Under the pieces are notes generated by a model, which saw nothing but the letters and a program-made list of their open reading frames with translations, did no database searches and was not told where the DNA came from. A program made the translations under genes and the position numbers. From positions 1,078,501-1,142,500 of the forward strand of contig NZ_JAQFII010000001.1 in the NCBI RefSeq assembly GCF_029504575.1: a stretch of DNA of 64,000 nt, given 5' to 3'. This DNA comes from Streptomyces sp. SPB162 (GTDB lineage: Bacteria; Actinomycetota; Actinomycetes; Streptomycetales; Streptomycetaceae). The first letter of the stretch is position 1; the number at the start of each line of letters is the position of its first letter. Positions 43,436-52,870 of this stretch are shown in pieces.

Positions 43436-44191
43436 TCAGGCGGTGAGAATCACGTCGTCCTGCGCGAGGGACCGGCGGATCGTCTCGGTGAGCCGGTCGG
43501 CCGCGATCGACGCGTAGTGCTCGGTCTTCTCCACTCCGACGAAGTCCCGGCCTTCCAGCAGTGCGGCCACGCCCGTGGAGCCGGAGCCGGCGCAGAAGTC
43601 GAGGACCGTGCCGCCCTCGGGGCTGATCTTGACCAGCTCGCGCATCACCTCGACCGGCTTCTGCGTGATGTGCTGGCGCTTCGCGCCAGAGGGCTGCGAA
43701 GCCGAGTACATGCCAGGCAGATAGACGGGGTTGCGGGAGCCGTCGATCGGCCCCTTGCTGGCCCAGACGATGAACTCGCAGTTCTGGGTGAACCGGCCCT
43801 TCTGGGGCCTGGCCTGCGGCTTGTGCCAGGCCAGGACACCGCGCCACAGCCAACCGGCAGCCTGGATAGCGTCCGTCGTGGTCGGGAGTTGGCGCCAGTC
43901 GGTGAACAGCAGGGCGGTCCCGCCGGTCTTCGTGAGGCGGTGGGCTTCGGTCATGATCTGCGTCAGCCAGAAGCCGTAGCTGCGCTGATCCATGTTCTCG
44001 CCGGTGAAGTCAGCGAGGTCGTTCTTGGAATCGGCGGAGGTGTATTTCTGCTTCGCGGAGCGCGTGGTGCGCTCCTTCGCGGTCCGGCCCCCGCTGTTGT
44101 AGGGCGGGTCAGTGATGACGGAGTCGACGCAGCCGTCCGGAAGGCCGGAGAGTACGGCCAGAGCATCGCCCTGGTGAAAGGAAAAAGGCAC
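43436..44191 (-). CDS. DNA methyltransferase (N6-adenine/N4-cytosine, beta class)
   Basis: The 251-residue protein begins VPFSFHQGDALAVLSGLPDG, has the catalytic DPPY motif (VITDPPYNSGG, about residue 30) first and the SAM-binding motif (VLDFCAGSGSTGVAAL) near the C-terminus, the order of the beta class. It methylates adenine or cytosine in short sequences. No restriction gene is adjacent, so it is an orphan methylase, likely protecting the element from host restriction. The GTG start is inferred; longer frames upstream are unlike the family. Confidence 0.9.
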   Translation of the reverse strand: MPFSFHQGDALAVLSGLPDGCVDSVITDPPYNSGGRTAKERTTRSAKQKYTSADSKNDLADFTGENMDQRSYGFWLTQIMTEAHRLTKTGGTALLFTDWRQLPTTTDAIQAAGWLWRGVLAWHKPQARPQKGRFTQNCEFIVWASKGPIDGSRNPVYLPGMYSASQPSGAKRQHITQKPVEVMRELVKISPEGGTVLDFCAGSGSTGVAALLEGRDFVGVEKTEHYASIAADRLTETIRRSLAQDDVILTA

Positions 44192-44361
44192 AGAGGAACC
44201 CCGATTCGGTGCGGAAACGCGGAGGGAAATAGCCGCCTCGCACGGGAGTCCTCGCGGGCGGGACGAGGGCATGCAGATGCCCAGGGCCGCAGACCGAGGA
44301 GGGCGAGGGGAGTCCAAAAACTGTAGGGGCGAATCGGCCGACGGCCAAGAAGCGCCCTGTC

Positions 44362-44384
44362 GAGGTACCGGTTTCCGGTACCTC
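44362..44384. promoter_or_regulatory. Perfect 10-bp inverted repeat in the methylase/transfer intergenic region
   Basis: GAGGTACCGG-TTT-CCGGTACCTC lies in the 525-base divergent region between the methylase gene and the transfer operon. The AT-richer stretch after it (CAACTTTTTGGTCAACC) contains a TTGGTCA-type -35 candidate. It may be the operator for the rightward transfer promoter. Confidence 0.5.
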
Positions 44385-44490
44385 ACGCCAACTTTTTGGT
44401 CAACCGCCGATTCACGCCTACTGTTTTTGAACCGCCCGGGCACACCGCCGCTAGCTACTCCACTGCCACATCTCACGGAGGCATCTCTGC

Positions 44491-44601
44491 CCCGGCACAC
44501 GTAGCTCGCGGCCCGGCCACACGTAGCGGAGGACGGCTCCGCCGTGGCTGACGGCCCGGGGGCCCGGTCCGTCGCCGTGGCGTGGCCCGGCCACACGGAG
44601 C
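44491..44601. repeat. Repeats CGGC(C)ACACGTAGC and GC-rich dyad before the transfer operon
   Basis: CCCGGCACACGTAGC (44491-44505), GCCCGGCCACACGTAGC (44511-44527) and GCCCGGCCACACGGAGC (44585-44601) are near-identical direct repeats. Between them lies an imperfect dyad of GACGG and CCGTC arms around a CCCGGGGGCCCGG core (44550-44573). Repeats plus a dyad directly upstream of transfer genes are reminiscent of control regions or transfer origins. The remainder of 44192-44716 holds no gene I can support. Confidence 0.4.
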
Positions 44602-44716
44602 GAGCGGCAACTCGTTCACACCGGCACCCCTTTGATCGCCCACCCCGGCCGCCGCGCCCTTCCGAGATGCTTCGCGCACGCAGCGCGCCGCACACCGCAC
44701 CCTCAAGGACACGTTC

Positions 44717-45912
44717 ATGACCTCTCGCTACCCACCCATGCCCGAAACCGTTGACCGGCCAGCGGTCCGCTCGGGTTGAAGGGGCTCGCCGCCGGCATCG
44801 GCGTCGTCTTCCTCTCCCCGATCCTGATCGCCGGCACCGGCATGATGCTGGCCTCCTCGGCCGACGCCGTGCAGAGCAGCGGCTCCTTCAGCAACTGCCT
44901 GACCGACGTCGACAGCAACAAGGTCGCCGAACAGGTCGCCAAGATCCTCGACGGCGCCTCCGCTAAGGACGTGCACGTCGAGGGCCTGGATCTGCCCGCC
45001 GAGCAGGTCCCCAACGCCCAGACCATCGTGGCCGCCGGCCTCTCCCTCGACGTTCCCAAGAAAGGACAGATCATCGCGCTCGCCACGGCGATGCAGGAGA
45101 GCCGACTGCGCAACCTCTCCTACGGCGACCGCGACTCCCTCGGCCTCTTCCAGCAGCGCCCATCCCAGGGCTGGGGCAGCGCAGAACAGGTCCGCGACCC
45201 CACCTACGCAAGCGAGCAGTTCTACAAGCACTTGCTCAAGGTGAGCGGGTGGCAGCAGATGACCGTCACCCAAGCCGCACAAGCCGTGCAGAAGTCCGGC
45301 CTGCCGGACGCTTACACGCAGTGGGAGAAGCTGGCCACCGCGCTGCAGGGTGCCATCGCCAAGACCTTCCCCGGTGGCAATGACGCGGACGGCAAGGACA
45401 CGGACCACGACCAGGACCAGGCCCAGCAGTCGGCCACGCCCCGCTGCGCGCCGGGTCAGGACGGTTCCGGGTTCGGCCGCATCCCCGAGGGGAGCGTCCC
45501 GAAGGGTTACTCGACCCCCAAGGACGCAGATCCGAAGGCGCGCAAGGCCATCGCCTGGGCGATGCAGCAGCTCGGCACGCTCTACCAGTGGGGCGGATCC
45601 TGCACGAACTCGCACGGCCCCGACCCCATGGGCCGCTGCGACTGCAGCTCGCTGATGCAGCAGGCATACGCCCACGCCGGCGTCACGCTCACTCGCACCA
45701 CGTACACGCAGGTGGGCGAGGGTAAAGCGGTCTCGCCCGCCCACCTCGAGCCCGGTGACCTGATCTTCAGCCGCGGCAGCGCCGCACGGCCCGAGCACGT
45801 CGGCATGTACATGGGCGAGGGCCTCGTCATCGAGGCGCCCCGCACCACCAAGCCGGTCCGGATCACCCCGATCAAGGATTGGACGATCCTCGCCGCCCGC
45901 CGCATCCTCTGA
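44717..45912 (+). CDS. NlpC/P60 peptidoglycan hydrolase of the transfer system (apparent frameshift near the start)
   Basis: The main frame has an N-terminal TM/signal segment (LAAGIGVVFLSPILIAGTGM), a lysozyme-like middle region (ATAMQESRLRNLSYGDRDSL, GLFQQRPSQGWG) and a C-terminal NlpC/P60 domain (DCSSLMQQAYAHAGVTL with the catalytic Cys, PEHVGMYMGEGLVIEAP with the His). It opens the cell wall for conjugation. An ATG at 44717 with AAGGA encodes MTSRYPPMPETVDRPAVRSG and stops at 44777-44779, while the main frame begins with an overlapping TTG (TTGA). One missing G in the GGG run would join them, so either coupling or a sequencing indel. Confidence 0.85.
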
Positions 45913-46049
45913 CGCCGCACCCACCCGGTTTAGCCCAGGGCGGTCCGGCCTTGCGGCCACTTCCCGCCCTTCGCGCACCTCCCCCTCCGCTTTCGCCGTC
46001 CCTGCCGGCCCTCGCTGGGCCCGCGTATGCAAGGAGCCCCACCACCCCT

Positions 46050-46365
46050 ATGTCCGTCCCCCTCGCCGACCGCGTCATCCAGCTCGCCTACGACCCAGGA
46101 ATCTCGCCCAAGGGCGGCGGCCCTGCCCGGCCTGAGCGTGCTGAAGAACGTCGTCAACTCGATCAACATGTTCGGCATCATCGCCGTCGTCGGTGCCCTT
46201 GCCATCTCGCTCGGCGTTTGGGCCTGGGGCCACCACACCGGTGGCCACCAGGCCGAGGCCAACGGGAAGAAGGGCGCCGTCGTTGCCGCAGGTGCCGCCC
46301 TCGGTCTGGGTGCCGCGAACGGCATTGTTGCCTTCTTCTCCGGCCTGGGCTCGCAGGTCCACTGA
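46050..46365 (+). pseudogene. DUF6112-type small membrane protein, frameshifted
   Basis: The start frame reads MSVPLADRVIQLAYDPGISP then GGG, and the second frame continues LPGLSVLKNVVNSINMFGII, AVVGALAISLGVWAWGHHTG, ending in a second TM helix. This is the normal layout of two-TM DUF6112 proteins of actinobacterial conjugation clusters. One extra C in the GGCGGCGGCCCTGCCC run at about 46120 breaks the frame. The gene overlaps the next by one base (TGATG). These proteins resemble small VirB2/VirB3-like membrane components; exact role unknown. Confidence 0.75.
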
Positions 46366-47057
46366 TGCGGAAACGATCCCCCTCCCACTCACTGTCCTCG
46401 TACGGCTCGGGGTGGTCGGCCAACCGACGCGTCGCGATCATCGCCGCCGCCGTCGCCATCCTGCTCGCCATCGCCGGGCTCGTGGCCATGCTGACCGGGG
46501 GCGGGACCAGCCACCAAGCTCCGGACACCGCGGCGCCTGCCCAAACCGGCAGCCCGTCGTCCTCCGAGCCCGATCCGAAGCCTTCATCCGGATCCGGGTC
46601 GGTGCCCAAGCCGCCACAGATCTCCGAGCCGGTCGCCTACGCCAAGGCAGCGGCCCAGATGCTGTGGTCCTACGACACCCGTGACACCAGCCGCGACAAG
46701 CAGCTCGCCGCCATGCGCGCCTGGATGACCACCGAGACCAAGTACGCCGACTGGGCCTCGGTCTCCGGCCAGGTTCCCGACCCGGTCCTGTGGTCGAGGA
46801 TGGCCGACCAGAACCAGCACGCCATCGCGCACGTGATCGAGGGCCACTATCCCGGCGCGTTCAAGCAGGCGGTGGCCGAGGACCCGTCCGCGATCACCGA
46901 GGCGTACATCTACGTCGTCACCGTCAACGGCAAGCAGACGCTCAGCTGGAAGAAGGGCGGCGTCGGGGCCGAAGAACGGGCCGTGACCCTCGCCGTCCAG
47001 TGCCGCCCGAACCACGACTGCACCCTCGCCGCCATCGCTCCGAGCGTCACGCAGTGA
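46365..47057 (+). CDS. VirB8/TcpC-like conjugal transfer membrane protein
   Basis: The 230-residue protein has a short cytoplasmic N-terminus, one TM helix (RVAIIAAAVAILLAIAGLVA), a Pro/Ser-rich linker and a C-terminal globular domain (AQMLWSYDTRDTSRDKQLAA, AYIYVVTVNGKQTLSWKKG) of the NTF2-like shape typical of VirB8/TcpC. It starts within TGATG after the DUF6112 gene. It likely forms part of the inner-membrane scaffold of the transfer channel. Confidence 0.75.
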   Translation: MRKRSPSHSLSSYGSGWSANRRVAIIAAAVAILLAIAGLVAMLTGGGTSHQAPDTAAPAQTGSPSSSEPDPKPSSGSGSVPKPPQISEPVAYAKAAAQMLWSYDTRDTSRDKQLAAMRAWMTTETKYADWASVSGQVPDPVLWSRMADQNQHAIAHVIEGHYPGAFKQAVAEDPSAITEAYIYVVTVNGKQTLSWKKGGVGAEERAVTLAVQCRPNHDCTLAAIAPSVTQ

Positions 47058-47078
47058 CCCGCACCTGAGACAAGAAAG

Positions 47079-47093
47079 GAGGAGTAACTCCTC
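47079..47093 (+). promoter_or_regulatory. Ribosome-binding site embedded in an inverted repeat
   Basis: GAGGAG-TAA-CTCCTC immediately precedes the GTG of the VirB6-like gene. The left arm contains the GGAG Shine-Dalgarno. In the mRNA a 6-bp stem with a three-base loop could hide the ribosome site, so translation of the VirB6-like protein may depend on ribosomes arriving from the upstream gene. Confidence 0.6.
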
Positions 47094-48464
47094 GTGGGTT
47101 TCTGTGATTACCCCCTGGCCGACAAGCTGTGCGCGGTCGGTGACGCGGTGGATTTCGCCTCGGACCCCGGCAAGGCCATCGGAGACTGGATGGCGAAGTC
47201 CGCCGGTGAACTGGCCGCCGCAGCAGCCGACCTGGCCGCCGAGGCTGTCAACACCACCACGAAGGTGGACCTGAACGCCGGATGGTTCCGTGACAACTAC
47301 GAGATGCTCCTGCCAATGGGCCTGGTCCTGCTGGTCGCCACGTTCTGCGCACAGCTGGTCCGGGCCGCCATCCGACGCGACGGGCAAGCGCTGACGCAAG
47401 CGTTCACCGGCACCATGAGCGGCGTTCTGTTCGCGTTCGGCGCCATCGCCCTGACCACGGTGGCCGTCGAAGTCGTCGACGCCGTCAGCGACGGCCTGTT
47501 CAAAACCGCGCACCTGAACATCGAGTCAGCCGTGCGCCGCATCGTGAAGGTCAACCAGATCGGGGGGCTCTCCGCCCTGGGCTGGCTCGTCCCGGTCGTC
47601 GCCGGGCTCGGCGCCGCCATCGGAGCCTTCCTCTACTGGTGCGTGATGATGGTCCGCAAAGTCGGCATCCTCGTCATGGTCACCCTTGCCGTGTTCGCAT
47701 CCGCCGGCGGCGGCTGGGAAGTCGCCCGGCGCTGGCGCAAGGGCTGGATCGAAGCCACCGCCACCCTGGTCGTCTCGAAGCTCCTGATGACCGTGATCTT
47801 CGTGCTCGGTATCGCCGCCATGGGCAAGACCGAGGCCAAGGATGGCATCGCCGCCCTCGCCGACGTCATGGCCGGCATCGTGATCATGATCCTGGTGCTG
47901 CTGTGCCCGTACGCGGTCTTCAAGTTCGTGCACTGGGCAGCCGACGGCACCGACGGTGAATCCATCCACCGGGCCGGCGGCGCCGGTGCGCAGATCGCGA
48001 AGGCCCACGCCGAGAAGGCAGCCCGCAAGGCCGCCGCTGCTGCAGCCACCGCCGGAACCGGTGGCGCTGCCGCCGGCGTGGGTGCCCCACCGCAAGGCCC
48101 CGACGGCGGCGGGTTCCCCGGCGACATCGCTGCCAACCCCACCGGCGGAGGCGGCGAGGGCAAGGAGGGTTCGCAGAGCGGCGGAACCGGTGTCTCGCCA
48201 GGCGGCGACGCGGTCAAGTCCGGCCTGGAGACGGCCGTTCAACCCCCGCTGACGAGCGTGTCCGACGACACCGGCGGGCAGGTGGGCGGCGGCCCGGGGC
48301 CGGGCGGATCCGGCGCGAGTACCGCGTCAGGGCAGAGCGGCGAATGGCAGTCCACCCCGCCCACCACGACCCCGCCGCCGCAGGGCGCACGCCCGTCCTC
48401 CGGCACGCAGAACGCCCCGTCCAGGGGCGCGGGCGGATCCCCGCCGCCTCCGACCGGCTTCTGA
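47094..48464 (+). CDS. VirB6/TrbL-like polytopic conjugation protein
   Basis: The 456-residue protein has an N-terminal amphipathic region, about six TM helices between residues 65 and 285 (MLLPMGLVLLVATFCAQLVR, VLFAFGAIALTTVAVEVVDA, LVPVVAGLGAAIGAFLYWCV, KLLMTVIFVLGIAAMG) and a long Gly/Pro/Ala-rich cytoplasmic tail. This is the TrbL/VirB6 channel layout as found in actinobacterial type IV systems. The GTG start is set by an unusual hairpin-embedded ribosome site. Confidence 0.85.
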   Translation: MGFCDYPLADKLCAVGDAVDFASDPGKAIGDWMAKSAGELAAAAADLAAEAVNTTTKVDLNAGWFRDNYEMLLPMGLVLLVATFCAQLVRAAIRRDGQALTQAFTGTMSGVLFAFGAIALTTVAVEVVDAVSDGLFKTAHLNIESAVRRIVKVNQIGGLSALGWLVPVVAGLGAAIGAFLYWCVMMVRKVGILVMVTLAVFASAGGGWEVARRWRKGWIEATATLVVSKLLMTVIFVLGIAAMGKTEAKDGIAALADVMAGIVIMILVLLCPYAVFKFVHWAADGTDGESIHRAGGAGAQIAKAHAEKAARKAAAAAATAGTGGAAAGVGAPPQGPDGGGFPGDIAANPTGGGGEGKEGSQSGGTGVSPGGDAVKSGLETAVQPPLTSVSDDTGGQVGGGPGPGGSGASTASGQSGEWQSTPPTTTPPPQGARPSSGTQNAPSRGAGGSPPPPTGF

Positions 48465-48545
48465 TCCCCTGACCGACTCCCGGGGGCGGGACCTGCACGC
48501 TCCCTCCCGTCCCCGGGTTCCAAGCGCGCCTCCAGGACCCGCCCC

Positions 48546-50018
48546 ATGACTGATCTCTCCGTCGCCCCGGTCACGGTGAAGTTCCCGTACCGGTCCCGCC
48601 GCGGTATTCTCCTCGGCCTCTCCCTGCCCCAACTCGTCCTCGTCTCCTGCACGCTGACACTGCTGCTGATGACGGTGATCTCCACCGGAGTGCTCGGTGT
48701 CATCGCCCTGGCACCGCTGTGGGCCACGTCCGGCGCACTCGTCGCCATCCGCCGACACGGCCGCTCCCTCATCGACTGGGCACCGATCGTCACCCGATAC
48801 GCGCACCGCCACCGCACCGGCCAGACACTCTGGCTCGCCCGACCCGTCACCCGGCCCCGGCAGGACGGCGTCCTCCACCTGCCCGGCACCGCCGCTTCCC
48901 TCAAGGTGGTCACCCCTGGCGACTCCGCCAGCGGCGCCGCGGCTGTGCACGACCCGCACCAGCAGACCCTGACCGCCATCGCCCGCGTCACCAGTCGCGC
49001 CTTCGCCCTCCTCGACCCCGCCACCCAGAACCACAATGTGAGCAGCTGGGGACGCGCGCTCGCGGGCATCGCCCGCACCGGGCACGTCGCCACCGTCCAG
49101 GTGCTGGAACGCACCGTCCCCGACAGCGGTGACACCCTCAACCGCCACTGGACCCACCACGGGCAGCCCCAGACCCCCGTCGCCGGACAGATCTACGCCG
49201 AACTGGTCGCTTCGGCCGGCCCCGCCGCCGCCCCGCACGAGACCTACCTCGCCATCTCCCTCGACCTCAAGGCAGCCCGGCGCCTGATCAACCAGGCCGG
49301 CGGAGGGCTGCCCGGTGCGTTCACCGTCATGGAGCAGACCACCGCCTCCATCGCGCAGGCCGCCCGCACCGCCGGGCTCCAGGTCACCGGCTGGCTGAGC
49401 GCGCGGGAGATCGCCGCCGTCATCCGCACCGCCTACGACCCGAAGGCGCTCGCAGCCCTCCAGCAGTGGTCCGAGACCGGCCGCGCCGAGGCCGACCCCG
49501 CAGCCGCCGGTCCCGTCGTGCAGTTCGAGGAGTACGACCGCCTCGCCACCGACAGCGCGCGGCACGCGACGTACTGGGTGGAGAACTGGCCGAGGACCGA
49601 GATGGGAGCCGGGTTCCTGCACGGGCTGATGTTCACGGCCGGCGTGCGCCGCAGCCTCTCCCTTATCTACGTGCCGCAGGGGCTCGAGTCCGCACTGCGG
49701 GACGTCCAGCGCAAGAAGGCCGCGATCATCGCCGACGCCAACGAGCGCGCACGCCGCGGACAGGTCGATTCCGAAGAGGACTCCGTCGAGTACGCCGACG
49801 TCAAAACCCGCGAACGCCAGCTCATCGCCGGACACGCGGATGTAGCACTGACCGGCCTGGTCACCGTCACCGCCGAGACCGACGCCCTCCTGGACGCCGC
49901 CTGCGCACAGATCGAGACCCACGCCGTCACCTCCGGCGTCGACCTTCGTCGGCTCAACTACCAGCAGCCGGACGCCTTCGGCCTCACCGCGCTCCCGCTC
50001 GCCCGCACCGCCCTGTGA
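48546..50018 (+). CDS. SCO6880/PrgI-like conjugation protein
   Basis: The 490-residue protein has two TM helices near the N-terminus (LSLPQLVLVSCTLTLLLMTV, GVLGVIALAPLWATSGALVA), as in PrgI/SCO6880 proteins, and a large cytoplasmic domain like the N-terminal part of VirB4 ATPases but without Walker motifs. In actinobacterial systems such a protein precedes the VirB4-like ATPase, as here. It likely docks the ATPase to the membrane complex. Confidence 0.85.
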   Translation: MTDLSVAPVTVKFPYRSRRGILLGLSLPQLVLVSCTLTLLLMTVISTGVLGVIALAPLWATSGALVAIRRHGRSLIDWAPIVTRYAHRHRTGQTLWLARPVTRPRQDGVLHLPGTAASLKVVTPGDSASGAAAVHDPHQQTLTAIARVTSRAFALLDPATQNHNVSSWGRALAGIARTGHVATVQVLERTVPDSGDTLNRHWTHHGQPQTPVAGQIYAELVASAGPAAAPHETYLAISLDLKAARRLINQAGGGLPGAFTVMEQTTASIAQAARTAGLQVTGWLSAREIAAVIRTAYDPKALAALQQWSETGRAEADPAAAGPVVQFEEYDRLATDSARHATYWVENWPRTEMGAGFLHGLMFTAGVRRSLSLIYVPQGLESALRDVQRKKAAIIADANERARRGQVDSEEDSVEYADVKTRERQLIAGHADVALTGLVTVTAETDALLDAACAQIETHAVTSGVDLRRLNYQQPDAFGLTALPLARTAL

Positions 50019-50125
50019 ACCAGCCGTGTGCCCGTGTGCGCCCTGACCCACCGCACGCCGGTTCACCCGCGACCGACAGGACACCCCCGCACTGCCCTGG
50101 CTACCGGCAGGAAGGACCACCACCT

Positions 50126-50587
50126 TTGACCTCTCCTACGCGCCCCGACGACGCGCACCCCTACCTCCGCGCCGCGAGCGCCGGCATCCGCCACCACACA
50201 CGGACCTTGGCACCGTCGGACGCGGACACGCCCAAGCCCGGAGATCGTCTGCACCTTGACGTGCTGCACGCCCACCTCACCGCTCTGCTCCAGCTTCTGG
50301 ACCGGCTCGCCGACAACACCCGGCCCCCGCACCCGGCCGCCGGACGTCACCTGGCCACCGCCCACACCAGGCTCTGGCAGGCCACCAGCGAAGTCCACGC
50401 CGCCTTCCACCTGCTGCCCGGCACACCTCAGGCCGACGCTGAGACAAGCGCCTGCCAACGAGAGCGGCTCCCCGAGGGCCCGCCTGTGCTGACGATCTGC
50501 CAGCGTCACCTGGCCGCCGGCCACGTCGTCCGCCGCAAGACCACCCCCACCGACCTCCACCCGCGTAGCACGGCCTGCGTGCGATGA
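50126..50587 (+). CDS. Hypothetical protein between SCO6880-like and VirB4-like genes
   Basis: A 153-residue frame: a helical middle (LHLDVLHAHLTALLQLLDRL, TRLWQATSEVHAAFHLLPG) with polar ends. The TTG start follows AGGAAGG by about ten bases. It is 28 bases from the next gene and co-directional with the transfer genes. I do not recognise the family. Confidence 0.65.
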   Translation: MTSPTRPDDAHPYLRAASAGIRHHTRTLAPSDADTPKPGDRLHLDVLHAHLTALLQLLDRLADNTRPPHPAAGRHLATAHTRLWQATSEVHAAFHLLPGTPQADAETSACQRERLPEGPPVLTICQRHLAAGHVVRRKTTPTDLHPRSTACVR

Positions 50588-50615
50588 GCACCACCCGCAG
50601 AATCGAGGGCCCCAG

Positions 50616-52148
50616 ATGAGCCACCGGCCCGCCAGTCGCGCACGCCGCGCGTCCGCCAGCCCGCTGTTCACCCCCCACGGCGCCGACCGCGCCAGCCGCA
50701 AGGCCGCCCGCCGTCAGCTCGCTGAGGCCACCGCCAAAGCCCGCGCCGAAGCAGGCGCCCACCAGAGCGACAGCGCGCCCGCCATGCACCAGATGCCCGC
50801 CTCGCTCTACCCAGCGGGCGGACGCCCCGGGCCCGCCTCCGCGCGCGGGAATCGGCTGCGGCTGGCCGCCCACCGCATGACCACCGCGGTCGCGGCCGGT
50901 GCCTATCCCTTCCTTGCCGAAGGCGGCCTGGGCGCCGAGGGCATCTACATCGGCCGCGACGTCCACGCAGAAGCGTCGTTCGTCTTCGACCCGTTCGCTC
51001 TGTACGGCAAGGTCGAGGGATTCACCAACCCGAACCTGCTGCTCGCCGGCGTGATCGGCCAGGGTAAGAGCGCCCTCGCGAAGTCCTTCGCGCTACGGTC
51101 GGTCGCCTTCGGATACCGCGTCTACGTACCGTGCGACCCGAAAGGCGAGTGGACGCCGGTCGCCGAGGCCCTCGGCGGTCGGTCCGTCGCCCTCGGTCCC
51201 GGACTGCCCGGACGCCTGAACCCCCTTGACGCGGCGCCGCGCCCGGAGAGCATGCCCGAGGCCGACTGGGTCGGCGAGATCCGCAAGCGGCGCCTGCTCC
51301 TGCTCGGCTCCCTTGCCCGCACCGTCCTGGGCCGGGACCTGATGCCCATGGAGCACACCGTGCTGGACATCGCCCTCGACGCCGTCGTCACCCGCGCCGC
51401 CGACACGCACCGCCCCCCGCTTCTCGGCGACGTCGCCGTCGCCCTCAACAACCCCCACGCGCTCGACGAGGCCGCCGGAATGATGTCGGGCCAACTCGGC
51501 GACGCCGCCCGCGACCTGGCCCACGCGATGCGGCGCCTGGTCCACGGTGACCTGGCCGGCATGTTCGACGCCCCCTCCACCGTCGCCTTCGACCCGAGCG
51601 CGCCGATGCTCACCATCGACCTGTCCCGCCTCGGCGGCTCCGGGGACGACACCGCCCTCGTCCTCGCCATGACCTGCGCGAGCGCCTGGATGGAATCCGC
51701 CCTCTCCGACCCGAACGGCGGCCGGCGCTGGATCGTGTACGACGAGGCATGGAGGCTGATGCGACACGTCGGCCTGCTCCAGCGGATGCAAGCCCAGTGG
51801 AAGCTCTCCCGTGGGCTCGGCATCGCCAACCTCATGGTGATCCACCGGCTCAGCGACTTGCTCACCGCGGGTGACGCCGGATCACAAGGCCGGGCCCTGG
51901 CCGAGGGACTCCTCGCCGACTGCAGCACCCGGATCATCTACCGCCAGGAGACCGACCAACTCCACGCCGCGGCCTCCCTGCTCGGCCTGACCTCCGTCGA
52001 GATGGACGCCGTCGCGCACCTCAACCGAGGGCGCGGTTTGTGGAAAGTCGTAGGTCGGAGCTTCATTGTGCAGCACCTCCTGCACAGCCACGAACTGGCG
52101 CTCTTCGACACCGACGCCCGTATGCACGGAGGATCAAGAGGCCCGTGA
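50616..52148 (+). CDS. VirB4-like conjugation ATPase
   Basis: The 510-residue protein has Walker A (GVIGQGKSALAKSF, about residues 145-158), Walker B (RRWIVYDEAWRLM) and VirB4-type motifs (YVPCDPKGEW, MVIHRLSDLLTAGD). It energises type IV secretion. It is shorter than canonical VirB4 (about 800) because the N-terminal domain is carried by the separate SCO6880-like protein. The ATG lies 29 bases after the preceding stop. Confidence 0.92.
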   Translation: MSHRPASRARRASASPLFTPHGADRASRKAARRQLAEATAKARAEAGAHQSDSAPAMHQMPASLYPAGGRPGPASARGNRLRLAAHRMTTAVAAGAYPFLAEGGLGAEGIYIGRDVHAEASFVFDPFALYGKVEGFTNPNLLLAGVIGQGKSALAKSFALRSVAFGYRVYVPCDPKGEWTPVAEALGGRSVALGPGLPGRLNPLDAAPRPESMPEADWVGEIRKRRLLLLGSLARTVLGRDLMPMEHTVLDIALDAVVTRAADTHRPPLLGDVAVALNNPHALDEAAGMMSGQLGDAARDLAHAMRRLVHGDLAGMFDAPSTVAFDPSAPMLTIDLSRLGGSGDDTALVLAMTCASAWMESALSDPNGGRRWIVYDEAWRLMRHVGLLQRMQAQWKLSRGLGIANLMVIHRLSDLLTAGDAGSQGRALAEGLLADCSTRIIYRQETDQLHAAASLLGLTSVEMDAVAHLNRGRGLWKVVGRSFIVQHLLHSHELALFDTDARMHGGSRGP

Positions 52149-52187
52149 AGCCTGACTTCCAAACGCGACCTGAGACCGAGCGACGAG

Positions 52188-52637
52188 GTGCTCCAGCTCA
52201 ATTACGCGCTCAACGTGATGAAGTACCCTGCCCCGGTCTGCCAACCCGACCGACGGGCACCCCTCACAAACCGCATGGTCATCGACCATGCCTCGCCCCA
52301 CGAGGGCTGGATCGCGACTCGCGAGCACCCGGACGACCAGACCCTGTTCGAGGTCCTCTACGACTCCGCCCCCGGCGCTCGCCAGCGGCCTGAAACCCGC
52401 CACGGCGGCAGTACCCCACCCCTGATCGACGCGATCGACCACCGCCTCGCCCTGCTCGGACTGCTCCCGGGGTCCTCCCTCGACTCCCCGCCCGCCATTC
52501 GGGCATCCCGCGGAAGGCGGTCCCTGAGCGCACCTGCCGCAGCCCCGGTGAAGGCCGGCACCTGCGGCCCACCACCCGCCGCTAGTTCCACCTCGCCTTC
52601 AGGGAGCCTTCCCTGCCCCCGCACACGACGCCCCTGA
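52188..52637 (+). CDS. Hypothetical protein downstream of the VirB4-like gene
   Basis: A 149-codon GTG frame (VLQLNYALNVMKYPAPVCQP, MVIDHASPHEGWIATREHPD, DQTLFEVLYDSAPGARQ) whose first 60 residues look folded while the rest is Pro/Ser/Ala-rich. Start and family are uncertain. It overlaps the following glycosyltransferase remnant slightly. Confidence 0.45.
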   Translation: MLQLNYALNVMKYPAPVCQPDRRAPLTNRMVIDHASPHEGWIATREHPDDQTLFEVLYDSAPGARQRPETRHGGSTPPLIDAIDHRLALLGLLPGSSLDSPPAIRASRGRRSLSAPAAAPVKAGTCGPPPAASSTSPSGSLPCPRTRRP

Positions 52638-52800
52638 CCACCGTCGTCATCGCCAGCCGCCTGCGCGAAGACCGGCTGGACTACCTGGCCGCCATGCACG
52701 CCAGCCTCACCCGGCAGTCCGTGTCGTGGGAGGCCATGATCGCGCTCGCCGGTACATCGCCCGACCGTCTGCCGACCCCGCTCGCACAGGCCTCCGCGTT
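52613..52800 (+). pseudogene. Glycosyltransferase family 2 N-terminal fragment
   Basis: After AGGGAG a CTG-initiated frame reads LPPHTTPLTTVVIASRLRED then RLDYLAAMHASLTRQSVSWE, AMIALAGTSPDRLPTPLAQ, the nucleotide-sugar fold opening of GT2 enzymes (TVVI-x-SRLR-x-DRL...). The similarity ends at about 52.80 kb, before the DxD region, exactly where the defence module begins. The enzyme has lost its C-terminal three quarters. Confidence 0.55.
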
Positions 52801-52870
52801 AGCTGGTGCGGATCGCCTTGGCGCCCAGTTGCTCGGCCGGACGGTCAGAATTCCAGGGAAGAAGGGACGT

